From Eudorina sp. 2006-703-Eu-15 (taxonomy: Eukaryota > Chlorophyta > Chlorophyceae > Chlamydomonadales > Volvocaceae), in NCBI GenBank assembly GCA_003117195.1, contig BDSI01000070.1:62501-126500 (forward strand): a stretch of DNA of 64,000 bases, read 5' to 3'. Positions 1 through 12,800 of the stretch are shown piece by piece. The stretch's first letter is position 1. Each line of letters starts with the position of its first letter. The notes under the pieces are model-generated. The model saw only the letters and a list, made by a program, of their open reading frames with translations. It searched no databases and was not told where the DNA came from. Both the position numbers and the translations under genes were made by a program.

Positions 1-352
1 CTGACCTGACCCTGACCTGACCTGACCTGACCTGACCTGACCTGACCTGACCTGACCTGACCTGACCTGACCTGACCTGACCTGACCTGACCTGACCTGA
101 CCTGACCTGACCTGACCTGACCTGACCTGACCTGACCTGACCTGACCTGACCTGACCTGACCTGACCTGACCTGACCTGACCTGACCTGGCCTGACCTGA
201 CCCGACCCGACCCGACCCGACCTGACCTGACCTGACCTGGCCTGACCTGACCTGACCTGACCTGACCTGACCTGACCTGACCGGACCGGACCGGACCGGA
301 CCGGACCGGACCGGACCGGACCGGACCGGACCGGACCGGACCGGACCCAGCT
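1..352. repeat. Pentanucleotide microsatellite (CCTGA)n / (CCGGA)n
   Basis: The first 352 bases are almost pure 5-mer repeat. CCTGA units come first, a few CCCGA variants follow around 200-220, and CCGGA units run from about 280. The tract lies upstream of the first exon I can place, so it is probably in an intron or upstream region of the giant gene. It does not resemble the TTTTAGGG-type telomere repeat of green algae. Confidence 0.95.
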
Positions 353-626
353 GACGGGTTCCTTCTGAACCCCTCCACCCACCCGGGCGGTGACTTCCCC
401 TTCAGTCCGCCCCCAGCTGTCCGCGGCATGAGCTACAGGTAGCTGCGGAGTGGTCATGGGCTGTCCCCTTCCCGGGCTGGGTGTGCCCGGATCCGTCCTT
501 CCCGGGCTGTCCCCTGCGTGAGCTCTCGTGCCCATTTATCCCCTGCCCCTCAGTCCCCAGGCGCCCCTCCCCGCCCCCCCCCGCCCCGCTTGGTTCCTTC
601 CCCCCTTCCCCCGGGGGCCCCCGCAG

Positions 627-792
627 GTTCAGTGGCTGCTTCTCAGCTTCTGCGCCCTTCCCGAGTGGCTGGAGGCCCGCAGCGGTCCCCCCTGGGACCT
701 GCAGCCCATGGGTCGGGGCCAGGCGGTGCTGGTCATACAGTCCTCGCTGCGGGGCTTGATGGTGCGGAGGCAGACGCAGGTGGGGGGGGTGG

Positions 793-840
<48 letters not shown>

Positions 841-3800
841 GGCGGGGGAGGGTGGCGGGGGAGGGTGGCGGGGGAGGGTGGCGGGGGAGGGTGGCGGGGG
901 AGGGTGGCGGGGGAGGGTGGCGGGGAGGGTGGGGGGGGGGGGGGGGGGGGGGGGAGGGTGGCGGGGAGGGTGGCGGGGGAAGGTGGCGGGGGAGGGTGGC
1001 GGGGGAGGAGGGTGGCGGGGAGGGTGGCGGGGGAGGAGGGTGGCGGGGAGGGTGGCGGGGGAGGGTGGCGGGGAAGGTGGCGGGGGAGGGTGGCGGGGGA
1101 GCGGCAGGGAGTGAGGGGACGGGGGGGCTGAGGGTAGGCGAGTGCTTGGCCTCGGCGTCATGGACTCACGACTGACTGACACGGTTTTAGTACGACCCGG
1201 CTTTACCATCCGTACAAGCTCCCCCTCTCTTTCGGCCCCAGTCCCCAACACGTGCCCTTGGCCCCGGTCACCTGACCCAGGATTCGTCCCCCCCACACAC
1301 ACCCGGCACACATCGGCTATTGCGCTGGACTTCACTTCTGCGGCTCAGTTCTCTTTAACACGCACACACCCGCGGGTTCCGTTTCTAAACACACACCCGC
1401 GCTGCCCTCGGCTGCGGCTGCGCCGACAGCCGCCTCCGGCGGCGCTCTGCTCCGCTGCCCCACGCAGCACGAAAGCCTACCTCCATTGCAGTACATGCCG
1501 ATACCCACCTGTCCCCCCGCCACCACCACCACCACCTCCTCCCCCCGCACTCCACCACCACCTCCTCCCCCCGCACTCCACCACCGCTTCCTCCCCCCGC
1601 ACTCCACCTCCTCCCCACCGCAGAAGCTCCGCAGCCAGGTGTCACGCGTCTACTCCTCCTTCCACTCCACGCGCAGCTCCTTCCACCTCGCCAGGTCCAC
1701 CTCCGTGAACCCGCTATCGGCAGGAGGAGGAGGGGGAGGGGGAGGGGGAGGGGGAGGAGGAGGCGTCGGGAGCGCCAGCGGCCTTCAGAGGGCACCCAGC
1801 AGCAGCAGCGGCGGCGGCGGCGCCAAGAGGGGGCCGACCCAGCAGCAGCAGCAGAAGGCATCCGCCGCGCCGGTGACGCCACCCCAAATGATGTCCCGCG
1901 CGGCGCAGATCGCGGCGGCGGCGGCGGCGGCGGCCGCGGCGGCGGCGGGCCCCCGGCCCAGCGGTCTGTGTCTCAAGTGGGAGGGGGAGCTGGCGCGGAT
2001 GTGCACCAGCGCGGAGGAGGCCCTGGACGTGGGTGGCGCACCCGGGGAGGGGGGGGGCGGGTGTGGAGGGAGGAATAGGCCTGGTTGTGTGTGTTGGGCG
2101 AGGAACCCGCCCCAGGCTGTGTGTGGGGGGGATGTGTCGTGTGCGTGCTCAGGGAGGAACCCGACCGACACAATCCTGTCACCAATACACTCACCTGCAA
2201 ATGATATATGGGGTATGTGGAATGGGCAACAGGAATGAGACTCCCCCACATGGATATGTGCGGTAGAGCCGTGTACCGGCGGCTCGCTGTTTCAGCGTAA
2301 CTATGAGTGCCCTCCCCGCCCCTTACCGCCTTCTTCCGCGCCCCCTACCGGCCCCCGTCTCTTCCCCCCACTTCTCCTCACCTTTCGTCGCCCTCCCTGC
2401 CCCCTCCCCCCCTTGCAGCGCTACTTCGACCTGCCCCCCGGGTCGCACCCCGGGGTGGCGGCCGCGGAGGCCCTGTTGGCGCTGCTGACGGCGGGCGGCG
2501 CGCTGGCGCGGGAGCACTTCGCCGCGACCGTGCACCCGGGCCAGGTCGTACGGATGCTGGACACCGCCACGGTGCCGCCCAGGTGCGGGGAGCGGCGGTA
2601 GGGCCGCGGGGGGTAAGGATTGGGGAACCGATGTGCGGGGGGGTGGCCGGGGGGCGGGAGGGCCCGACACGTGGTGAAGGTGTGTGTGTAAGAAACCTGA
2701 GCCGCGAGAAGCGAAGTCCAGCGTAACAGTCGATGCAGGAAGTAGGAGGGGTGTGTGTGTGCGTGTGTGTGCGGCGGTACGTGTACGACAGGCGGGTGGG
2801 CGAGCCCGCGCGTGCCTACCCGTTCCCTGTCGTCCCCCCTCACCCTCACCCTCACCCCGCCCCCACCCACCCACCCAACGCCGACTGTCGAGCCGGACAA
2901 TGGCCTCGCGGCTTTAGTTCTCCGCCAACACCCCACGCCACCTCCCGGGTGCCCTCCCTCCTCCCAAAGGGTTGTCCACCTAGGGGCGGTGCTGCTGGCC
3001 CAGTGCCTGCGACCCGGACTGGGGGCGGAGGCCTTCTTGCGAGCCGCGGGCGCGGCGGCGGCGGCGGCGGGGGCCCCGGGGCCCCCCGGCTCCGCCCTGG
3101 GTCCGGGTTTCGCCGCCGCGTCCGACCGCGCCACGTTGGCGGCGACGGGGGCGGGCGGTCTGAGCTTGGTTCTGGAGCTGCTGAGGTGGCTGGCGCCCCT
3201 CACGGCCCTGGAGGCGCTGGAGCGGCGGCTCAGGTGGGGGGGGCGCCGGTGGACGTGTCTCTAGGGGGGGGGGAGGGTGTGGGGCGATGGCCGCCTCTCG
3301 GGGTGATGGCCGTCTCTCGGGGGGGAAGGGTGCGGGGCGATGCGGAAAGGAGGCGCGTTGGAACTGTCAGTAACAACAGACTACCCGCGGCCTCCTGAAA
3401 TCATCGTATCATAACCATCACATCTACTGTATCGTGGTTGCCTGTCCCTCCTACCCTCCCCGTGTCCCTGTCCCCATGGGAATCATCGCACGCCCCACAC
3501 GCCCCTCCGCATGCCCCCCACCGCCCTGCCTGCTGTGCCCCCCCCCGGCCACCGCGCCCGCAAAGGTACGGCGCCACGGAGCGGCGGCCGTACCAGGCCA
3601 TCCGCTCGTCCACCCGGCCGTACGCCCCGCCCCCCCTGGTGGACTGGCGGTGGGCGGGGGCGGGGTCGGAGGTGGCGGTGCACGCGGCCATGGCGGCCTG
3701 GGCGCTCAGCTGCCAGCTGGCCAAGTTGTGGGCGGCGGCGGGCGGGACGGTGAGTCGGCGCCAGGGAGGGGGCTGGCGCGGCGGGGTGGAGAGCGGGCTC

Positions 3801-6800
3801 GATGTGGGACCCAGGTGGGCTGCTGGGGCTCGGGTTGGTTGCATCCGTTGGGGCGTTGAGGCGTTGGGGGGTTGAACAGGTACGAGCACGCGGGTTCCGT
3901 ACTCCCGTACTCCGAGGGCATCAGAATTTAGGAAAAAAGGCGATCTGTGATTTAGGAAAACGGACGAAATGTACAAGTTAAGTTGACCTGTACAAGTTAA
4001 GGAGCATCCAACGTTATGATGAGTCTTCGCCCTTGAGCCTGAAGGTGGTTACTACGCGTGCCCCATGGGTCGGGTGGGACGGGGCCCCGACACAGGCCAA
4101 GAAGGACGCCGGCGGTCGGGCCCAGTCGCCGAAGCAGCGGCCGCAGTCGTACGCGGGCGGCTGGGGCGGCAATGCCGCCGCCACGGGTGTGACGTTTGGA
4201 GTGGGCGGCGGGTACGGCGGCGGCGCGGCGGGCGGCCCCGTCATCGGCGGCGGCGGCGGCGGCGGCGGCTCGGGCCTCTCCTCGAGCCCCGCGGCGGCGG
4301 CAGCGGCCGCGGCGGCGTTCGCAAACGCGCTGGCCGCCGCCCGTACGGCAGCGGCCCCCCAGGATCCGTACGAGGAGGCGGCGCACCGGCTGATGTCCAT
4401 GACCGTCACTTGTGAGTACGGTATGTGGGCCGTACTGGCCGTACACCTATGTACGACGCTGTCGGGTCGTGAGTATTTCCTGCACGATCCCCTTCCCAGG
4501 AGGCGTAGATGCTCCTCCGAGTGTAGGTGCCCAGACTGGATTGATCGGCGTGTTGCGGCGCTCCCTGACCTGCCGTACAAGCGCCCGCGCTTTCGCACGT
4601 GTCATACCCTCGTGCACATTTCTCACTCTGAACGCGCCGTGCTGTGCTGTGCTGTGTGCTGTGTGCTGTGTGCTGTGTGCTGTGTGCTTCGGGGCCGCCC
4701 AACTTCCGACCCCCCCCCCGCGTCTGCCCTCGTGGTGGTATGGGTATGGGTGATATTGTGACCCACCAGGTCTGGTTTCGGGGCGCGTGGGGCCCGCGAC
4801 CCACCTGCTCGCCTGCGGCCTCGTGCAGCTGGTTTCGGAGCCCGCCGCGGTGCCGTACATGGTCCGCGCCGGTCTGGTGGACGCGGGCCAGCGCCTGCCC
4901 GATCCGCCGCCTCCGCCCCCGGGGGCTGCGGGGGCGGGGGCCGGGGCGGGGGCGGGGGGGACCACCGGGTCGGGGGCGGCGGGCGGCGCCACCACGTCGG
5001 GCGGGGCAGCAGCCACGGCTTCATCCAGAGCGGTGGGTGGGTGGGTGGGCAGGCTGGGGAAGAAGGGTGCCGTGTGTCGCCTCCATACACACGCCAGGAG
5101 CCGGGAGGAGAGGGGGAGGGCAGTGGCATGGGGGGAGTCCGGGCTCCGGAACCTTGCATGGCAGATGGATGGATCCGATGCGATGGAGGAGTCCCGCGGG
5201 TGGCGGCGGCAGCAGGCGGCGAGGCCCCGGGGAGGCCCGGGCACCCCGCAACTGTGGGCAGCTAGCTGCCTCTAGGGCTTCCGGTGTTCCTCCAGGGTGT
5301 CGTCGCCCGCGCTCGGATGTCTGCGGGTGCGGGACCCGAGGTCGTCGGCGTCTGTCCCTCGCCGCAATCCCCCCCTAGCCGCCTCGCAGCCGCCCAACCC
5401 CAAGCGACCTACACACTCGTCCGCCCTACCTGCCCCTGACACGTCCCTGACGCCCTCTTGTCCCCCCCCCACCTCTCGAAACACCCCCCCCTCCCCGGCC
5501 TTCGCATCCCGCGCCCCTCGGGAATGCTGTACTCTGCCGTATGTCCTGGATACCGTACCATGCCGTACACCTCCGGGTGGTCGTACCACGCCGTACCATC
5601 CTGGAACCGGCGATGTCCTTGGGATCCCTGGTGGGCCTGATGGTGGCCATGGGCGGCTCGGGCGATCCTGCAGCCGAGTCTGAGGCGGATGGCCTCCCGG
5701 CAGCAGCAGCAGGGCAGCATGGCCCGGTCCGTGATGGGAGAGGGGGACGAGGAGGAGGAGGAGGCCGGCGGTGCGGAGGGCGAGGGGCGGGAGGGGCCCA
5801 AGGCAGCCAAGGCGGCGTCATCGCTTCCCGGGTTCGCAGGTGGGTCGGGCAGGGGTGCGGGTCGGGCAGGGGTTACATAGCCATCCGTTGGATGGGGTTG
5901 CGGTGTGCGGGGTTCCCAGAACCTCCCCTTGTCCCTTCGCTCCCGTTTAGGGGTGATCGCCGGGGGTGCCGGGGGTGCCGGGGTGTTGCTGTGTTTGCTG
6001 GGTGTTGAGCGGTGGTGGCGCTGTGAGTGGCGGGTTGGACAGGTAGCACCCGACGTCCAGCGGGTGTATGGCATGGCCTCTTTCCGTAGCGTACTGCATC
6101 ATCAAAATATCCGTAGGATTACTGCATAAACAAGATATCCATTAGGTTAATGCATCAACGGTGTATTCGTTACCGAAATGAAATGAAGATCCCTGCGAAG
6201 AGTACAGTTATCTGCCGGGAACATCCCGCTGCTGACACGGTGCGCCCCAATGTCCCCCCCGCGCTTCCTCGCCCCGGCCCCCCCGACCTCCCCCCCGTCG
6301 TCGTACTCTTCTGATCCGCTCCAGGGGTGGCGCCCCACGTCCGCGGCCTCGTGGGCCTCCTGATGGACTCGGATGTGCCCGGCTTCCTGGACCTGGCTCT
6401 AAGCATCATCGGACTGGTCGCGCAGCACGGCACGCCGTACGACCCCATCAAGGGCGGACCGCCGGCGGGTGTGGAGCCCACCGCCGCCGCCACTACTGCC
6501 GCCGCCGCCGCGTACCGGCCTATCATGTCGACCGGCTCGGGCGGTTACTCCCTCTTATCTCAGGACGGGGGTCTGTCGTTCAACCTCCCTGTTCCCCCCC
6601 TGGAGCACGGGGACGTCCCCGCGAGGCGGCTGCTGATGGCGGGGGGCTGGGGGGCGGCGTGCCACTGCCTGGCCTCGGCGGGGGGCAACCAGTCGCAGGT
6701 GGGGGGGGGGGCTGAGAGACGACCCGGTAGGATGATCACCTGATGGCTGCGGGGGTGCTGGGGGGGTGATCCGAGATCGCTGTTGGCGCCACCTCGCAAG

Positions 6801-9800
6801 CGCACGCGCGCTTCAACGGGGGCGGGTCACAACAAATGAGGGAAGAGGGCAGGGAACCGGCTGGCGTTGGTGAGAGGGGCGGGGGGGGAGGCGGGGCGCC
6901 CTTCAGCCGCATGGGCCCCCTGCTCGCGTGCTAATGGCCGGCATCTGCTGCCCCCCGACGGCCCTCCGCTCCTGCCGCCCATAAATATGTCTACCAATTT
7001 CCCAATTTCCTATACCTCCGCCCCCCCCGGCCCTCAGGCCCTCCCGGACATGGCTGCAGCGGCCCTCATGTTCCTGGCCAAGGAGGTGAGCGACCCACGG
7101 GTCCGTGGGGCCCCTCCCGTCGTCCCTGGCAGAACCGCCGCCGGGGGTTGGGACCGTCCGACCAATCACACACGGCCCTTAGGGACCAATGCCCCGCACC
7201 CAGGAGGGGGGCCTGCCACGTGCGGCATCACCGTCTTGGTTCACCTGCACATTGGGGCCGCCGCTCCCTCCACCGCCCCACCCCACCTTCCTTTGTTGGG
7301 GTCCCTTTCCGTGTCCCCGGCCCCGTAACTCCCTCCCTGGCTTCATCCCTTCATATCATCGCCCCAGGTGTATCTGTGGTCGGAGGTGCTCACGGCGCAG
7401 GCCGCCCGCCGCGCCGTCGCCGAGGCCGCCGCCAGGGCCGCCGCCGAAGCGGCGCCCCGCCGCCGCCACCGCGTCCGCATGGCAGGCCCGGCGGCGGCGG
7501 CGGCGGGCCCCGGCGCCGCCGCCGGCGCCACCACCACCACCACCAGCGGCGGCGCTCTGGGCGGCGGCGGCGGCGGCTCGGTCCCCGGCGGCCTCCCGCC
7601 GACCTCCTCCGGGGGCTCCACCGCCCGGGAGCGGGACAACGAGACGGGTGGCGGGGGGGATGGCGACGACCCGCTGGGTCTGGATCCCGATCTGCCCCAG
7701 CCGCCCGAGGTGGTGGCGCTGCTGAGGCTGCTGATGGGGGACGACTTCCGGGCCCTCACGGCCGCGCTGCAGGTGTGTGGGGGGGGAGAGGAGAGGTGGG
7801 GGGGGAGGTGAAGGGGGGAGGAGAGGTGCGGGGAGGGGAGGGGAGAGGTGGGGGGAGAGGGTGGGTATATGATGAGGCGTGATGACGTTCAGTGCTGCCC
7901 CAGGCTGATGATGATACAGTGTGCAGAGGAGTCACCCACCTGACACTGCTGCCCCACCCCACCCCACTGCCCCTGTCGTACACCCACCCCCCAAAACACA
8001 CAAACACACACTGCCTGCCACCAGACCTCCTCTCCCCGCTTCCCTCGCTCCCGCGACCCCCCCTTCCCCGTGTTGACGCCCCGCCCCCTCCCCCCCTCCC
8101 CCAGGCCCTGACCCAGCTCCTGGGTCGGCTACACGCTCGGCCGCTGCAGTACGCCTGCCTGACCGCCTACCACCTGGCGGGGGTGCCGCTGCTCCGGAAC
8201 CCGCTGGGACGAGCAGGCATCGTTGCGGGGCTGGTGGGGGTCATGAGGAGATGGTGCGTGGGGGGGGGGGGAGGGGGGAGGGGGGAGGGGGGGAGGGGGG
8301 AGGGGGGAGGGGGGGAGGGGGTGCGTGGGGAGGGGGTGCGTGGGGAGGGGCGTGGGGAGGGGTGGGGAGGGGGGAAGGGGGAGAGGGGGAGGGGGTGCGT
8401 GGGGAGGGGGGGGGAGGTTGGGAGGGGGGCGCGGGCTGCGCAGGCGTCACCGTGAGGTCAGGGGCCGTGAGGTCAGGGGCCGTGAGGTCAGGGGCCGTGA
8501 GGTCAGGGGCCGTGAGGTCAGGGGCCGTGAGGTCAGGGTAACTGCAGGAGGGCGGCGGCGGGTACTGGTACGGATTACCCCTGACCGGTGTAGATTTGAG
8601 GGGTGCGGGGGAAGGGGCCGTTTCACATCGGTTCAGTACTTCAGTTGATCGGACCATCAGCCAGAGCTGCTTCGTTCGAATGGTCCTGGGCCGCTCAGTT
8701 CCCTGCCTCGGATCCCAAAGCACCCCTCTCCCCGCTCCTCCCCGGAAATGTCTACCACCCTCCCCGCTCCTTCGCCCCCGCCCCCCACCCACCTGGGTGT
8801 CCCCCGTTGGCGTCGACTTCCCGCCTTGGCGGCGTCTGGGTCGGCCCTGCCTCGAATATTCCCCCGCGCCCCCCGTCCCTCGAGCAACGCCCACCCCCCT
8901 CCCACGACCCCTTTTTTCTTCCCTCTTCCTTTCCTCGCCCCCCCCCCCACCCCCGGGGGCTGGCTGCCCTTGTCTCGAATGCGCCTGATCCATTACCATT
9001 GCCCGTAACCGCTATAACGACGGCCGCGCGCAATCTCGGCACGTCGACCCACAACGCTGCGCCACACCCTCACGTCGGGTCCGTGTGTCGGCCGCAGGTA
9101 CGACTTGGCCCCCAGCGAGCAGCGCGCCTTCCGGGCCACGGGCGAGTGGGCCATGGCGGCGCTGGTGCGGCTGACTTCGGAGCCGGGCGGCGAGCGGAAC
9201 CGCTACCGCCTGGCCTCCGCGCACAGGGACGAGTCCCCCGCGGCCGCGGCGGCAGCGGGCCAGGGCGTCAACGCGGTCAAGGGCTTCTTCTCGGGCTTTG
9301 GGTACGCCACCGCCAACGTGCCGGGCGTGGCGCCGGTAAAGGTACGGCAGGTCGCTCGGGGGATGTACGGAAGTGGGTCGCCGTACCCGGTTCCGGGGAG
9401 GAAGTTGTGGAGGATCATGGTGGGGATGGCGACCCGGGGCATACACGGGGCATTTCGAGGTGGCCTCGGGTCACTCTTGCGGGCAGGGGTTGAATGTTGC
9501 GGACGGCTTTTTTATCGCGTGGAGGTACCTTGCACGGTACGTACGGTATCAGAGTGCTGCCGGGATTATTCGCTAATTGCTCCTCTTCCTCTATTTTGTA
9601 CCTCTTTCGGCGTTTTGGGGAAGTGTTTTTTTCCGGCCAGAGCATTCCAAACGTTTTCGCACTGGCGCTTTGGCGTGCCGTACCGCATCCCTCCGCTGCC
9701 CAGATCCGACGACCACAGCCGCCAACCCAGTACGGGAGTCCTCTCCGAAACCACTCTCCAGCCTCCCTCTCCCCCCCACACACTCTCTCGTCCGCAGCGT

Positions 9801-12800
9801 ACGGGCCGTACCGGCGACGAGCTGGTTCGCGGCATGAAGTGGGGCGGCGGCTGGGGCTGGGGCTCGGGGTCGGGCGGCCCGGCGGGCAGCGGCGCGGAGG
9901 CGGCCCGGGCGGCGGCCAAGGTGGCTGGTGAGTGGCGGGCGGGCGGCGGTTTCCTCTCCGGTGTGTGCTGGCACTTGGCTGGGAGGGAGGGGGGCCGAGG
10001 GGGTGGAGCGCGGGGGCGTGGGGGGGCTGGTCCCCGGACGGGTCTGAATGGTCTGGTCACTGAGTCAGACCTGGTGTGGTCAGCAGCGGTCAGGGGCGTG
10101 GGGGGGGCTGGCCCCAGGACGGGTCTGAGTGGTCTGTTCAGCGGATGAGGGAGACCTCGGCCCCAACCCGACATCCTGTCAGGGTGGGGGAAGGCCCTTC
10201 CTATCGGTGGTGGCAAGGGCCTTCTGTTGTGGGAGCTGAAGGTAGATGACTGAAACACCCTCACTGAAGCTCGCGAGGCCACACGTGTGCAAGGTACACC
10301 ACCTTGAGGTGCCCACTGCCGCGTGTGGGCCGCGCCCGGGGGCTGTGTATGATGCCCCCTCACCCCCTCCCCTCCCTTGTTTGCACCGGGGGGGGGGCGG
10401 GAAGCGGGGAGGTTCCAGCGATCAGCTGTTAGCGATCCCTGCCCGGCGGCCCCATCCTCGCATCACCACGCGGCCAAAGCGTCCTAGCTTGCATTGTCGT
10501 ACATTTACATACGTGTGCCGTACCCCGCCACTGACCTCGTCAGTCCCCGACGACGACGACGAGTTGGCCCGGGAGCTGGCGGCCACGGGCGCCGCCCCCC
10601 GCTCCGCCTCCGACCCCATCGGGCTGCTCGTACAGCTGACATCGCTGAGGAGCAGATCCAGATCGTCGTACGTGCACATCAAGATGCCCTCGCTGCTGCT
10701 GCTGAGGCAGTTCGCGGGGGAGCGGCCGTACCGGGTGGGTCGGTGGGTCGGTTTGGTTTGTGGGGTGCCGCCACGCGGGCAGCTACTGGCCACCACCAAT
10801 GAGGGGTGTCAGCAGTGCCGCGGCGCCCTGGTGTGGTGGATGGGCCCTATGGGTGTAGTAGATGGGCCCTATGGGTGTGGTGGATGGGCCCTATGGGTGT
10901 GGGACCGGGTGGGGGCGGCCGCCCTGCCTGGAAGCGGGAGGGGTGGGGGAGGGCCCGGAACGGACGACGCCAACAAGTCAGCGACGTCGGGGGGCGGGCC
11001 GGGCAGGGTCTTGGTCCCCCCCGGGGCCCCTCACGGTGGACCACCAGGGGCCACCTCAACGTTGGCGGTACCTCCTCACCCCCGCCCCCCGGGGGCTGTG
11101 CAGTTGGAATGCATGTGATGGGGTGGGGTATGGATTGGGGAACCGATACGTGGCACAGGAGTCAATACGCGACCCAAGTTACTTACCATACATACCTGAA
11201 TGGTGCGCTCACTGTTACCTCGGGCGACCGCGTCGCCGCCGGACCCATCCCGGACCAACCAACACGCGACAGCACGAGGACGGACCACACCCCAGACAGC
11301 ACAAATTATCGAGAACGTAGTACTCACCTGCGCAAATGGGACGAAACGCGGACGGACGGCGAGGCGAACGGAAGATGTGAGTTGCAACAAAGGGCGGACA
11401 AACGGCAGGCAAAGGCAAAGGTTAAATTAAAGAGAAAAAAGAAAAAAGAGCACGCAAACCCGGCGGCGACGCGGCGAAAGAGGATGGGTCCAGGAAACGG
11501 TAGACGGAAATAGCAATGCAAGAATGTACGGGCGTACGGGTGTACGGAAGGGCGACACCGCAGACGGGCGTAGGGTTGGCAGGCACAGAAACAGGAGTTC
11601 CGCAATCAGGGAGCAATCGGTGACCGCGGGGGTGACGCAAGAGGGCCGGGTGGCGGACCGGGGTGATCGGCTCCCCACCAGCCCGGCCGGGCGCGCGCGG
11701 CCTCACGCATGAGAGGCCGTGGGCGCAGGGGGTTGCGATCGGGGTGCGTGCGCGTGTGGGGTACGGCGGGTGGCGTGCGGGCGGTGGGGCGGCTGGGCGT
11801 AGGGCGGTGACGGGGAGGGGTGGTGAGGGGCGGGAGGAGGGGCGGCGCGAGGGGGCGAGGGTGTCGCCATGGGTGGGTGTGGGGGAGGCGATGGAGTGGC
11901 ATGCGGGGCTCAACCGAGGATTTATAGGAAAGCAGAGAGACGACGGAGAGCAACACCGCCGGAGTTGCCCGGACGGCGACCTCTGTATCATAGCCCGCAG
12001 CCGTGGTGGGGGTGCGGTGATGAAGGGGAGGGGAGGTGTTTAGCCGGTGAGTCGGTCAGGCGGGGCGAAGGTGTTGACGGACGACGCGGAGCAGGTCGGG
12101 GTGGGTCGTGCGCCGGGCATAGTAGAAGGACTGTGGGGCGGCGCGGATGAGGGCGTCAAACTTGGCGAGGAGCTGGCGGCGTGGGTAGCCCTGCGCTTCG
12201 AGCGAGAGGACGAGGTTGGCGATCTCGGAGCAGAAGTTGTCAACATCGGTGACGACACGGCGGAGGCGGTGGAACTGGCCCGTGAAGATGTTGCGCTTGC
12301 AGGCCTCGTTGACGTTGGAGTCGCGGCCGACGAAGCGGGAGAGGCGGACGCCAGCGAAGGCGGGCTGTTCGCGTTTGTCGTAGAGGTGGGTGGAGAACCA
12401 GTCGGCGCCGTCGCGTGGGGTGGGGACGAGGAGGAGGTCGAGGAAAGGGACGGAGCCGGCGGGCAGGTGGTTGTGTTGCTGGGTTGTGATGCCGAGCTCG
12501 GGCGGGTAGATACCCCGGAGGCCGTGGAACAGTGGCGAGGCGGCGGAGCGCAGGTGGGCGAGGAAGGGGTTGTTAAGGGAGAGAAGGTCGTCGAGGAACC
12601 GGAGGGAGTAGCGGAAGCGGGTAAGCACGGACTTGGCGAAGGGGGTGGTGCCGGGGGCGTTGCGCTGGTCCATGAACTCGAACTCATACCAGCCCAGGAA
12701 GAGGTTCGCGATGAAGGGGGAGGCGGAGATGCCCATAGGGATGCCGAGGAGTTGGCGCACGAGGGCGGGGCCGAAGGCGATGAAGGTGGAGGACAGGAGG

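Larger units (their letters stand above)
627..6698 (+). other. Giant gene, segment A: exons 1-9 (IQ motif, first helical repeats)
   Basis: Exons are 627-779, 1624-2028, 2419-2582, 2970-3233, 3566-3749, 4096-4411, 4770-5032, 5674-5839 and 6325-6698. Exon 1 carries IQSSLRGLMVRR, which fits the calmodulin-binding pattern IQxxxRGxxxR. Exon 2 holds poly-Gly, poly-Gln and poly-Ala tracts before a helical stretch ending EEALD. Exons 3 to 5 continue helical, Ala- and Leu-rich sequence. Exon 9 has LVGLLMDSDVPGFLDLAL, typical of an armadillo-type helix pair. Junction phases run 0, 0, 2, 2, 0, 1, 0, 1, 0 and each matches the next acceptor. Confidence 0.8.

Noticed and set aside
1..352. Telomere
   Set aside because: The CCTGA/CCGGA pentamers do not match the TTTTAGGG-type telomere of green algae, and the gene model continues directly after them.
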